NCBI GenBank assembly: GCA_016845225.1
Contig: JAERTB010000013.1
Span: 1-38,293, forward strand
DNA from: Candidatus Woesearchaeota archaeon
GTDB taxonomy: Archaea; Nanobdellota; Nanobdellia; SCGC-AAA011-G17; UBA489
DNA length: 38,293 nucleotides
Direction of reading: 5' to 3'
Below the pieces are notes generated by a model. That model was not told where the DNA came from. It did no database searches and was given only the letters and a program-made list of their open reading frames with translations. Positions 9,035 through 22,218 of this stretch are shown piece after piece; position 1 is the stretch's first letter, and each line of letters begins with the position of its first letter. A program made the position numbers and the translations under genes.

Positions 9035-10756
9035 ATGATCAGACAACCAATAGTAATAATTGCAGGACACATCGACCATGGTAAATCCAGTATTCTAGAG
9101 CGTATTAAAGGCATTTCTATTACTCGAGCAGAATCTGGAGGAATAACTCAATCTATCAAATCATATAATGTTCAAATGAACTCTATAGAAAATTGTTGTG
9201 GAGACCTTCTAAAATCTTTAAATCAAAATATTACAATTCCGGGATTATTATTCTTAGATAGTCCGGGCCATGCAGCATTTAATAATATGAGAAAAAGAGG
9301 AGGAAACCTTGCAGATTTAGCAATACTTGTTGTTGATGTAAATGAAGGAGTAATGGATCAATCTGCAGAATGTATAGAAATTTTAAAACAATATAAAACG
9401 CCATTTATCATTGCACTAAATAAAATAGATTTAATTCCTGGATGGAGATCAAACAAAAATAAAAGCCTTTTACAAAACATAGAAAGTCAAACTGAGGAAG
9501 TAAAACAAGAATTAGATACTAAACTTTATGAGATTCTTGGAAAACTAGCTGAAAAAGGAATTAATTCTGAAAGATTTGATAGAATTACTGATTATACCAA
9601 ACAAATTGCAATGGTCCCAGTAAGTGCAAATACTGAAGAAGGTATGCCAGAATTATTAATGGTTCTTACAGGATTAGCACAAAAATATTTAGAAGATAAA
9701 TTAAAAATTTCAGAAGAAACTGAAGGAAAAGCAACTATTTTAGAAGTTCAGGAAGATCCAGGAGTTGGAACAACCTTAGACATTATTTTATATGATGGTC
9801 AAATAAAAAAAGGAGATCAAATTTTAATTGGAACTTTAAACGAACCAATAATAACAAAAGTAAGAGGGTTATTTGAACCAGAAGGTAAAAAATTAAAGAA
9901 TGTAGAAAAAATACATGCGGCCTATGGTGTTAGAGTTTCAGCACCGGATCTAAAAGGTGCAATTGGAGGAATGCCATTAATTGTTGCAAACACCAATGTA
10001 GAAAAAAAGAAAAAAGAACTTCAAACAGAAATTGAATCAGTTATGATTAATACTGACAATGAAGGCGTTGTTGTTAAAGCAGACACTCTAGGAAGCCTTG
10101 AAGCATTAACTGCACTATTACAAATTGAAGGAATTTCAATAAAAAAAGCATCAATAGGTAACATAACTAAGAAAGATTTAGCCGAAGCTTCAGCAGAAAT
10201 TAACGACATCAACAAAGTTATTCTGGGATTCAATGTAAAAACTACAGAAACAGACGAAAAAGTAAAAATTATTTCAGATGGCGTAGTTTACAAAATAATA
10301 GAGGACTACAAAAACTGGAAGAAAGCACAAGAAAAGAAAGAAGAAGAACAAAAGTTAGATGAATTAACAAGACCAGTAAAAATCAAAATTCTTAAAGGAT
10401 GCATTTTTAGACAATCTGGGCCTTGTGTAGTGGGCGTTGTTGTTGAAGGCGGAACACTAAGAACAGATACAAAGCTAATAAAGGCAGACGGATCAAAGGC
10501 AGAATACATCAAAAGCATTCAACATGAGCAAAAAACTGTAAATCAAATTGAAACTGGAAAAGAAGTTGCTGTTTCAATTCCAAACATTACTGCAGGAAGA
10601 CAAATTAAAGAAGAAGATACCCTATATTCTAATCTTTCAGAAACTGAATTCAGAAAATTAAAAGAAATGAAAGATCTTCTAAAGAAAGATGAAATTGAAG
10701 TTCTAAAAGAAATTGCAAAAATTAAAAGAAGAGATAAGCCCACATGGGGAATCTAA
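9035..10756 (+). CDS. infB: Translation initiation factor aIF5B (IF2-like)
   Basis: GTPase motifs: IAGHIDHGKSS, GGITQSI, LDSPGHAAF, NKIDLIPGW; full-length domain organisation. Confidence 0.95.
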   Translation: MIRQPIVIIAGHIDHGKSSILERIKGISITRAESGGITQSIKSYNVQMNSIENCCGDLLKSLNQNITIPGLLFLDSPGHAAFNNMRKRGGNLADLAILVVDVNEGVMDQSAECIEILKQYKTPFIIALNKIDLIPGWRSNKNKSLLQNIESQTEEVKQELDTKLYEILGKLAEKGINSERFDRITDYTKQIAMVPVSANTEEGMPELLMVLTGLAQKYLEDKLKISEETEGKATILEVQEDPGVGTTLDIILYDGQIKKGDQILIGTLNEPIITKVRGLFEPEGKKLKNVEKIHAAYGVRVSAPDLKGAIGGMPLIVANTNVEKKKKELQTEIESVMINTDNEGVVVKADTLGSLEALTALLQIEGISIKKASIGNITKKDLAEASAEINDINKVILGFNVKTTETDEKVKIISDGVVYKIIEDYKNWKKAQEKKEEEQKLDELTRPVKIKILKGCIFRQSGPCVVGVVVEGGTLRTDTKLIKADGSKAEYIKSIQHEQKTVNQIETGKEVAVSIPNITAGRQIKEEDTLYSNLSETEFRKLKEMKDLLKKDEIEVLKEIAKIKRRDKPTWGI

Positions 10757-11733
10757 TCATACATAGGAAGTTTATCTCTTTCAGCTAAATAACTAATAAG
10801 TCCAGATAGAATATACGCCCCATTATTTAAAATTCCAAAATTCTGAATTGAACCATTTTCAGAATGTTTAATATTTGCCTGAACCAATCCTAAAAACTCG
10901 GGATTATCTGACTTAATATTTCTAAAAATTGGAGAACCGCTATTTCCTTGTTCAACAGTTCCACTCATAAAAGAAAACCCTCTTCTAATTTGATCTTCCA
11001 ACATTTCGCCATAATGTCCTAAGCTACTAAATTCATTAGCTAACTTTTCTGAAGAATGTTGAATACAAATAATTTCTCCATTTTCATGAATTTTATTAAT
11101 TAAATAACCATTCACAAAATTATCTTTATTTTTCACATATTCTGTAAATGGAAAAACGTCAGATCTATTCTCAAAATCAATAGAAGAATAAAATTCTGCA
11201 GCATCCCCGCATTCCACTTCAAAAATGTTTGTAAAATTAAGAGAGTGTGTTTTAGGTTCCTTCCCAGTATCTGCAACAAGTAACGCATAATCTTTAAAAT
11301 AATCAGAAATTTCTGTACTAACAACAGGATAAACATTTCCATAAATATCAAATACTTTAGAATTTTCATTATCAAATCTAGAAACATTTCTTCCAGCATG
11401 ATCAACGGTTAAAATAAGGCCACAATCATCAATCATATATCCTTGAGAAAGAGAATTTTCAGATTGTATCACTACAAGATTTTCTAAAACATTTCCTTCA
11501 TATTTCTTTTCATTAAATGAATCATTCACAAAATTATACAATGCATTTAGCCTTAATTTATCATTTTCAAGAGAATATTCTTCACCTACATCTAAAATTG
11601 CCTCATTTGTAACAATTTTTTCCAAAGAATCTTCATTTACATAGCCACCATACTCAATTAAAGCAGATCCGCATGCAGTAACTAATCCTAACGTTACTCC
11701 GCCTAGCAGATTCTTCAAATTAACATGTTTCAT
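10753..11733 (-). CDS. Trypsin-like (S1-fold) serine protease, putative lipoprotein
   Basis: Lipobox-like VTAC near the N-terminus; candidate triad in LTVDHAG (His), DYALLVAD (Asp), GTVEQGNSGSPIF (Ser). Confidence 0.75.
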   Translation of the reverse strand: MKHVNLKNLLGGVTLGLVTACGSALIEYGGYVNEDSLEKIVTNEAILDVGEEYSLENDKLRLNALYNFVNDSFNEKKYEGNVLENLVVIQSENSLSQGYMIDDCGLILTVDHAGRNVSRFDNENSKVFDIYGNVYPVVSTEISDYFKDYALLVADTGKEPKTHSLNFTNIFEVECGDAAEFYSSIDFENRSDVFPFTEYVKNKDNFVNGYLINKIHENGEIICIQHSSEKLANEFSSLGHYGEMLEDQIRRGFSFMSGTVEQGNSGSPIFRNIKSDNPEFLGLVQANIKHSENGSIQNFGILNNGAYILSGLISYLAERDKLPMYD

Positions 11734-11777
11734 CCAAAAACCTAGATTTCACCATTAATAAAGTATTTTACTCAGAA

Positions 11778-11812
11778 ACCTTTAAAAACCCAAAATACGG
11801 AACTATATCACT
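11778..11812 (+). promoter_or_regulatory. Promoter of S6e, apparently leaderless or very short leader
   Basis: AACCTTTAAAAACCCAAAATACGG...TATATCAC with the ATG at 11813, about 32 nt from the TTTAAA element. Confidence 0.55.
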
Positions 11813-12217
11813 ATGGCAGAAGAAATCAAATGTATCTTAAATGATCCAAAAGAAGGAAAGAGCTATTCAAAAGCTATTGAAACAACCTTATTATCTGGAA
11901 GAAAAGTTGGAGAAACTATTCCAGGAAACCTTTTTGGATTAACAGGTTACGAATTTAAGATTTGTGGAGGAAGTGATTCAGCTGGATTCCCAATGAGACC
12001 AGAAATACCTACACACCATAGAAAAAGAATTCTTGTTCAAAACAGCATCGGAGCTAAAATTAAAAGAAAAGGAATGTACAAAAGAAAAACAGTTAGAGGA
12101 AACACAGTAAGTGAAAACACTGCACAGTTAAATTTAGCTGTTGAAAAATACGGAACAACTCCAATAAAAGATCTATTAGCTCCAAAAGAAGAAAAAACTG
12201 AAGAAACTAAAGAATAA
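11813..12217 (+). CDS. rps6e: Ribosomal protein S6e
   Basis: GRKVGETIPGNLFGLTGYEFKICGGSDSAGFPMRPEI...RKRKTVRGNTVSE-like sequence. Confidence 0.95.
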   Translation: MAEEIKCILNDPKEGKSYSKAIETTLLSGRKVGETIPGNLFGLTGYEFKICGGSDSAGFPMRPEIPTHHRKRILVQNSIGAKIKRKGMYKRKTVRGNTVSENTAQLNLAVEKYGTTPIKDLLAPKEEKTEETKE

Positions 12218-12219
12218 TT

Positions 12220-13254
12220 CTAATCAGAATCTTTAAAATTAATTTTTTTACGAATAGTCTTTTTCAAATCCTGCTTTTTTACTTTAGAGTCTTTAACCAT
12301 TTCTAACCAACTACAAAGAACTTTACTACTAACATCTGGCTCTTCTCTAATTGCTCTCCTAACTTCCTCTAATTTAATTTTATCTAATCTAACTGCTTCA
12401 AAATCAAATTTTTCTCCCTCATACAAATTTGCGTCTTGCTTAAGAGTTCTCTCAACATAAACAATATCGAAAGGGGGACCAATTGTACTTGTAGCTCTAG
12501 ATGTGGGGTCTGCCACCCTCAATAATGTTTCAATCCCTTCCAAGGTACTTAATTTTAATTTACCAGTCCTATTTAATCTATACTTATGTTCTCCCATAAA
12601 TGTTTCAAAAGGTGCAGAAGCAGATCCGGTAGATAATCTTTCCATCACATTATATTCTGGTTTTATAGTTCCGACACCGACCTTATAGATTACAGGTTTA
12701 GAGATATTTGAAATAACCATAATGTCTGGCCTTTCTCCAGCTGCATCATTGATTCGTGCCTTGTATTCTGCATCTAATGCCGGAGGTAATTTATTAGCTT
12801 CAAACAACCCTCTAAAATAATCTTCATCGTTAAAAAAATAGAGTAAAAATTCATCCATTACTTTTTCCAAATGTAAATCATTGTATGATTTTTTTATAAA
12901 TTTTTTAAAATCTTCTTCATTATCGAAATCATGTCCATACATCCTATCAGAAAGTTCATTTGCAAAATAAGGATCTCCTGCAATTCCAAAAAAAGCATGA
13001 CTATTAATATCTCTGATTTTAGTTTCTAAACTTCTTTGTTGACCAGTTCTTGGGATAATTCCCAAAGAATCTTGTAATAGAACTACAGAATTTTCATTTG
13101 GAATTAATCCAGCACATAATGTCAAAGAAGTAAGGTCATCTCCATCTTTACCTAAAACCATTGATTCATATTTTTTTATCAATTTAGGACGATAATCACT
13201 ATCTTTAGGAATAGTTCCAATCAATCTCCGTAATTCTTCAGGTTTATAAGACAT
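12220..13254 (-). CDS. Divergent proteasome-beta/HslV-like Ntn-hydrolase candidate
   Basis: By-eye alignment to proteasome beta: TLCAGLIPNENSVVLLQDS (T1...D17), KIRDINSHAFFGIAGD (K33 and the aGdaD region), VMERLSTGSASAPFETFM (GSGS, S129), RVADPTSRATSTIGPPFDIVYVER (D166xxS169). Confidence 0.6.
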   Translation of the reverse strand: MSYKPEELRRLIGTIPKDSDYRPKLIKKYESMVLGKDGDDLTSLTLCAGLIPNENSVVLLQDSLGIIPRTGQQRSLETKIRDINSHAFFGIAGDPYFANELSDRMYGHDFDNEEDFKKFIKKSYNDLHLEKVMDEFLLYFFNDEDYFRGLFEANKLPPALDAEYKARINDAAGERPDIMVISNISKPVIYKVGVGTIKPEYNVMERLSTGSASAPFETFMGEHKYRLNRTGKLKLSTLEGIETLLRVADPTSRATSTIGPPFDIVYVERTLKQDANLYEGEKFDFEAVRLDKIKLEEVRRAIREEPDVSSKVLCSWLEMVKDSKVKKQDLKKTIRKKINFKDSD

Positions 13255-13359
13255 ATACTCTAATACCTAGTTTTTACTATATAAGTCTTTCCAAGTATTT
13301 TATCTCTTAAACTTAAAAAAACCGCACAAAAACCCTTATAAAAGCAATTTGAATATAGC

Positions 13360-14604
13360 ATGAGTATGCCTACAACTAAAAAAACAAACAATCAACCAGA
13401 AATCAGTATTGGTCTAGTAGGTCATGTAGACCATGGAAAAACCACACTTACAGAACGTTTATCTGGTAAATGGACAGATACACATTTTGAAGAATTGAAG
13501 AGAGGAATCACAATTAAGTTAGGTTATGCAAACACTTCATTCTATAAATTCAAAAATAAAGAAACTAAAAAAACAGAGTACTGTGCCAAACCAGAAGGTC
13601 CAAATAAAGAAAAAACAGAATTAAGTCGAACGGTTTCTTTCATTGATGCACCAGGTCACGAATCTTTAATGGCTACAATGATTTCGGGGGCAGCAATTAT
13701 GGATGGAGCAATACTCCTTGTTGCAGCAAATGAAGAATGTCCTCAACCACAAACTGAAGAACATCTAATGGCTTTAGAAATTATTGGCTGTAAAAATATT
13801 ATAATTGCACAAAATAAAATAGACTTAGTAACAGAAAAAGAAGCAGTTGCAAATCATAAAAAAATAAAAGAATTCGTTAAAGGGACAATTGCAGAAAATG
13901 TGCCGATTATTCCAATCTCTGCTCAAAGAGATATTAACATTAACAAACTAATTGAAGCAATTGAAACTAAAGTTAAAACACCAAAAAGAGATACGAAAAA
14001 ATCCCCAATTATGTTTATAGCAAGAAGTTTTGATGTTAACAAGCCAGGAACAAAAATCAAATCATTGGCGGGCGGAGTTCTTGGAGGAGCACTTAAGGAA
14101 GGAACTTTAAAAGTGGGAGATGAGGTAGAAATTTTACCAGGAATTCCTACTCAAAAAGAAGGAAAAACAATTTGGGAACCAATCAACACAAAAGTAATTG
14201 GAATCAAAACAGGAAAAGACGATTTAAGTTCTGCTCATCCAGGAGGATCAATAGCAGTTCTAACTTCTTTAGATCCATTTTATGTTAAAGGGGATGCTTT
14301 AAGAGGAAACCTATTGGGAATAAAAAAGAAAATGCCTGAAATTTGGCATGAATTTACACTTAAATCAAATTTATTAAAAAGAGTAGTTGGAGAAAAAGAA
14401 GACGTACAAGCAATAAAATTGACAGAACCACTTATGCTTAATGTAAATTCATCAGCAACTATTGGCGTAGTAACTCAACTAAAAAAAGATAAAATTACAA
14501 TTAAACTAAAACTTCCAATCTGTTGCACAAAGGAAGATAAAATCACCATTTCTAGGACTATTGGAAATAGATGGAGACTAATTGGTTACGGAACAATTGA
14601 ATAG
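13360..14604 (+). CDS. eif2g: Translation initiation factor aIF2 subunit gamma
   Basis: IGLVGHVDHGKTTLTERLSGKWTDTHFEELKRGITIKLGYA, VSFIDAPGHESLMATMISGAAIMDGAILLVAANE, QNKIDLV. Confidence 0.96.
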   Translation: MSMPTTKKTNNQPEISIGLVGHVDHGKTTLTERLSGKWTDTHFEELKRGITIKLGYANTSFYKFKNKETKKTEYCAKPEGPNKEKTELSRTVSFIDAPGHESLMATMISGAAIMDGAILLVAANEECPQPQTEEHLMALEIIGCKNIIIAQNKIDLVTEKEAVANHKKIKEFVKGTIAENVPIIPISAQRDININKLIEAIETKVKTPKRDTKKSPIMFIARSFDVNKPGTKIKSLAGGVLGGALKEGTLKVGDEVEILPGIPTQKEGKTIWEPINTKVIGIKTGKDDLSSAHPGGSIAVLTSLDPFYVKGDALRGNLLGIKKKMPEIWHEFTLKSNLLKRVVGEKEDVQAIKLTEPLMLNVNSSATIGVVTQLKKDKITIKLKLPICCTKEDKITISRTIGNRWRLIGYGTIE

Positions 14605-14640
14605 TTATAATTTACATCTCAAAGAACATATTTCTTTAAA

Positions 14641-14666
14641 TATCTAATTACTCATTTAATTAGATA
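14641..14666. repeat. Perfect inverted repeat TATCTAATTA-CTCATT-TAATTAGATA
   Basis: 10-bp arms, 6-nt loop, ending directly at the GTG start at 14667. Confidence 0.85.
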
Positions 14667-15062
14667 GTGATTGATAGCGAATTTGATAAAAAAGTAAGAG
14701 CATATTCTAATTGGAAGAATAATCAGAATATTCAAAATAATTATCCGGCAAGGGAAAATTATTTAGATGGAATTTCTTGTGTTGCCGATGCAATGAAATC
14801 TTTAGGAAACCCATATGGATCAAAACCATTAGAAGAAATTCCGATAATAAAAAATCCACTAAGTTTAGATTATTTAACAGAAGGTCAAAAAGCAATGATA
14901 CATATTGGTTCAATATTAACAGATACAACTGATTTTCTAGAAGATATTATTAATGGAGATATAAGTGGTTTAGAAACAAACCATGAAGAAATAACAAAAA
15001 GTAAAAAGGTTATTGATGATATTTTAGATAAAATAAGAACTGCTTACATGGAAGATATTTAA
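14667..15062 (+). CDS. Hypothetical protein, 131 aa (GTG start)
   Basis: Intact ORF filling the interval between eif2g and the convergent gyrA; no recognisable family. Confidence 0.6.
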   Translation: MIDSEFDKKVRAYSNWKNNQNIQNNYPARENYLDGISCVADAMKSLGNPYGSKPLEEIPIIKNPLSLDYLTEGQKAMIHIGSILTDTTDFLEDIINGDISGLETNHEEITKSKKVIDDILDKIRTAYMEDI

Positions 15063-17530
15063 ATTTCTTCAGTGTTAATTTCTTCGGTTTCAACTTTCTC
15101 AACAATTTCATTAGTTTCAACTTCTTCAGATTCCTCAGATTTAACCTTAGCAACACTAACAACTCTATCTCCTGGCAGTAATTTCATAACCCTAACACCT
15201 TGGGTGTTTCTACCAATACAGCTAATATCTCCTGCCCTCATTCTAATCACAACGCCTTTCTCACTCATCAATATCAATTCATCTGAATCTTCAACAACCA
15301 CTGTACTAACAACCTTACCATTTCTAGGACTTGCAATTATATTTCTAACTCCTTTTCCTCCACGTTTAATCAACCTATAATCTTCTAATTTAGTTCTCTT
15401 ACCATATCCATTTTCAGTAATTGTAAAAATACATTCTCCTTCACTACACCTACTCATACCAACAACATAATCGTCAACTCCAAGCATAACTCCCCTAACA
15501 CCATAAGCAGTTCTTCCCATAGTCCTCACATCATCTTCTCTAAATTTAACTGCATTACCAGAATGAGTTGCAATAATGAATTGCTCACCTTCTCCACTTA
15601 ATTTAACACTAACTACATCATCTTCATCTTTCAAACCAATTGCTTTAATTCCGCCTTTCCTAGGTTTAGAAAATTCAGAAAGACTTGTTTTCTTAACAAT
15701 TCCTTTTTTGGTACAAATCATAACACTCCTATCTTTTTTAAATTCTTGAATTGGTAATACTGCATTAATTACTTCATCCTTATCCAATCTAAGTAAATTA
15801 ACGATTGCTTTACCTTTAGAATACCTACTTCCAACAGGTAATTGATAAGCTTTCAACCAATAAACTTTTCCTTTATTGCTAAAGAATAATAATTGATTCA
15901 AGTTAGAAGTTACAAAAATATCATTAACGAAATCCTCATCTTTCAAACCAGTCCCCTTAACCCCTTTTCCTCCTCTCTTTTGTACCTTATACACTTCCAA
16001 AGGCATTTGTTTAATATATCCAGAATTTGTAACATTAACTACAACTTTATCTTCTTTAATCAAATCTTCATATTCAATTGCTCCTTCTTCTTCACCAAGA
16101 GAAGTTCTTCTTTCATCACCATATAATTTTTTTATATTTTCTAATTCATCAACAATTATTCCATCAACCTTTGCAGAAGATTCTAAAATAGATTTTAATT
16201 CTTCAATTAAAACCAACAATTCTTCTCTCTCTTTCATTAATTTTTCAGTTTCTAAAGAAGTTAACTTTTGTAATTTCATTTCTAAAATTGCACTTGCTTG
16301 TTTCTCACTAAATTCATAAGTTTCAATTAAATTTTCTTTTGCAACCTTAACATTATCTGCCTTCTTAATAAGTTGTACAAGTGGATCAATCAAGTCTAAT
16401 GCTTTTTTCAATCCATTAAGAATATGTGCTCTTTCTTCTGATTTATTTAAATCAAATTTAGTTCTTCTAATTATTACTTCTCTTCGATGATTTACAAAAT
16501 GTTTAATCATTTCTTTCAAATTCATCACAGTAGGTTTTCCGTCATGTAATGATAAGAAAATAATTCCAAAAGTATTTTTCAAAGAAGTATGTTTTAATAA
16601 TAAATTTAATACCAAATCCGGATCTGCATTTTTCTTAAGTTCAACAGAAATTCTCATTCCACTTCTATCACTTTCATCTCTTAAATCAGAAATAAAAGGA
16701 ATTGTTCCATTTTTAACTAAATTAGCAATATTTTCTAACAATGTAGACTTATTCACCATATATGGAATTTCATGAATAATTATTTTATTATCCTCAAAAC
16801 TAGTTTTAGCTTTAACAATTACTTTTCCTCTACCCGTTCTATATGCCATCTTTGCACCAGAAGTGCCGCAAATAATTCCTCCAGTAGGAAAGTCTGGAGC
16901 CTTAATATGTTCAAATAAATCATTAAAACCAATATCGTTATTATTCAAATATGCGATTACTCCATCACAAACTTCAGATAAATTATGCGGAGGAATATTA
17001 GTTGCCATTCCTACAGCAATACCCGTACTTCCATTAATTAACAAGTTAGGAATTGCGGAAGGTAAAACTGTTGGCTCCTTTAAAGAATCATCAAAATTTG
17101 GCCTATAATTTACAGTTTGTTTTTCAATATCTTTTAATAATTCACTAGAAATTTTCTTCAATCTATTTTCAGTATATCTCATAGCTGCAGCACTATCTCC
17201 ATCAACACTACCGAAATTACCCTGTCCATCAACTAAAGGATATCTTAAACTAAAATCTTGAGCCATTCTAACCAAAGAATCATAAACAGCACTATCGCCA
17301 TGAGGGTGATACTTTCCTAAAACTTCTCCCACTACACGTGCACTTTTTTTGTAAGGTTTGTTGTGAAACATCCCCATCTTATGTAATGCATAAAGAATTC
17401 TTCTATGTACTGGTTTTAATCCATCCCTAACATCAGGCAAAGCTCTAGAAGTTATAACGGACATAGCATAGTCTACATAACTCTCCTTCATCTCATCTTC
17501 AATTAACCGAGGGATATAATCTTGAGTCAT
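15059..17530 (-). CDS. gyrA: DNA gyrase subunit A
   Basis: RPLIEDEM-type N-term, [30 protein letters not shown] (catalytic Tyr), GyrA-box [10 protein letters not shown] and beta-pinwheel repeats. Confidence 0.97.
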   Translation of the reverse strand: MTQDYIPRLIEDEMKESYVDYAMSVITSRALPDVRDGLKPVHRRILYALHKMGMFHNKPYKKSARVVGEVLGKYHPHGDSAVYDSLVRMAQDFSLRYPLVDGQGNFGSVDGDSAAAMRYTENRLKKISSELLKDIEKQTVNYRPNFDDSLKEPTVLPSAIPNLLINGSTGIAVGMATNIPPHNLSEVCDGVIAYLNNNDIGFNDLFEHIKAPDFPTGGIICGTSGAKMAYRTGRGKVIVKAKTSFEDNKIIIHEIPYMVNKSTLLENIANLVKNGTIPFISDLRDESDRSGMRISVELKKNADPDLVLNLLLKHTSLKNTFGIIFLSLHDGKPTVMNLKEMIKHFVNHRREVIIRRTKFDLNKSEERAHILNGLKKALDLIDPLVQLIKKADNVKVAKENLIETYEFSEKQASAILEMKLQKLTSLETEKLMKEREELLVLIEELKSILESSAKVDGIIVDELENIKKLYGDERRTSLGEEEGAIEYEDLIKEDKVVVNVTNSGYIKQMPLEVYKVQKRGGKGVKGTGLKDEDFVNDIFVTSNLNQLLFFSNKGKVYWLKAYQLPVGSRYSKGKAIVNLLRLDKDEVINAVLPIQEFKKDRSVMICTKKGIVKKTSLSEFSKPRKGGIKAIGLKDEDDVVSVKLSGEGEQFIIATHSGNAVKFREDDVRTMGRTAYGVRGVMLGVDDYVVGMSRCSEGECIFTITENGYGKRTKLEDYRLIKRGGKGVRNIIASPRNGKVVSTVVVEDSDELILMSEKGVVIRMRAGDISCIGRNTQGVRVMKLLPGDRVVSVAKVKSEESEEVETNEIVEKVETEEINTEEI

Positions 17531-17532
17531 TT

Positions 17533-21200
<3,668 letters not shown>

Positions 21201-21378
21201 CTATTAAGCAGAAAATTGTCACCACTGTCAATATTCTACATATCTAAATACCTCTGAATATAAAAACCTTTCTACCTCTGAAACACCAATATATGAGATA
21301 TACAGGGGCTGTACTCCTAAATTATATCTAATATTTTAAAATTTAGTGAGACTGCTAAAAAAGCAAGCATTTATATAT

Positions 21379-21398
21379 AATATTATTCCAATAATATT
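21379..21398. promoter_or_regulatory. Perfect inverted repeat AATATTATT-CC-AATAATATT, candidate RHH operator
   Basis: Between TATA-like tttatatataa and the ATG at 21402 of an RHH-domain gene. Confidence 0.65.
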
Positions 21399-21401
21399 CA
21401 A

Positions 21402-21671
21402 ATGAAAAAGAACAAAAATAGTACTGTTTTTACCTTTACAGTACCATCAGAATTGAAAATGTTATTAGAAGCAGCACAAAAAATAGGATATTATGATAGT
21501 TTGTCTGAATTTTTAAGAGATAGTGTAAGATTCACATTAGAGAATAAAAAAAATTTAAGAATAGCAATTGCCTATGAATTATACTCTGAAAAAAAAATAT
21601 CAATAGGAAAAGCAGCAGAAATAATAAAAACATCAATAGATGAAACAAAAGAGATATTTGAAGACAGGTGA
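21402..21671 (+). CDS. Ribbon-helix-helix (CopG-type) protein with UPF0175-like C-terminus
   Basis: FTFTVPSELKMLLEAAQKIGYYDSLSEFLRDSVRFTL (RHH-like), then AIAYELYSEKKISIGKAAEIIKTSIDETKEIF (UPF0175-like). Confidence 0.7.
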   Translation: MKKNKNSTVFTFTVPSELKMLLEAAQKIGYYDSLSEFLRDSVRFTLENKKNLRIAIAYELYSEKKISIGKAAEIIKTSIDETKEIFEDR

Positions 21672-21675
21672 TTAA

Positions 21676-22218
21676 ATGAAAAAAATAATACCAGAAAAAA
21701 AGATGGCAGATATAGCCCATTCATTGAAAGGAGTTTATACTTTCAAAACAGATTCTAGAAATCAATTTTATCCTTATGAATTATTAAATTATACAAATAG
21801 TCATACTTTAATCGTACCATTAAGAAGAACTGCTAGGGGGCAGGAAATGCTTCTTGATCAGCATGGATACGACTTAAGCAAAACACAATACCTAGACATA
21901 TTAGCGAAACACATCAATTCTTCGCTAGAACACCAAAACACAAAATACCTTCACCAGACTAATTTGAAAGAATTACATGATGAAATTCTAGAACAATTAG
22001 ATAGTATGGGGAATTGTCCGAAGATTTTAATTATTGATGACGTTCATGCATTGATTCCTCATCATGGAGAATTAAAAACAAGAAGGTTCTTAGATAACCT
22101 AACAAACAACGCTGAAAAGAAATTAACAAAAACAGTGTTACTAACAAATCATAAAAAATTACCTACTGAAGTTTCAAAATTCTTATTTCACAAATCAAAT
22201 GAAATGTTAGAAATATAA
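21676..22218 (+). CDS. Hypothetical protein with Walker-B-like motif but no P-loop
   Basis: KILIIDDVHALIPHH resembles a Walker B; TVLLTNHKKLP resembles sensor 1; no GxxxxGK[ST] found. Co-directional with the RHH gene, 4-nt gap. Confidence 0.55.
   Translation: MKKIIPEKKMADIAHSLKGVYTFKTDSRNQFYPYELLNYTNSHTLIVPLRRTARGQEMLLDQHGYDLSKTQYLDILAKHINSSLEHQNTKYLHQTNLKELHDEILEQLDSMGNCPKILIIDDVHALIPHHGELKTRRFLDNLTNNAEKKLTKTVLLTNHKKLPTEVSKFLFHKSNEMLEI

Noticed and set aside
11133-11405. 90-aa minus ORF inside the serine protease
   Set aside because: Out-of-frame ORF on the same strand; low-complexity I/L/M-rich translation.
15072-17108. Plus-strand ORFs within gyrA
   Set aside because: Shadow frames of gyrA; no family resemblance or ribosome-binding context.
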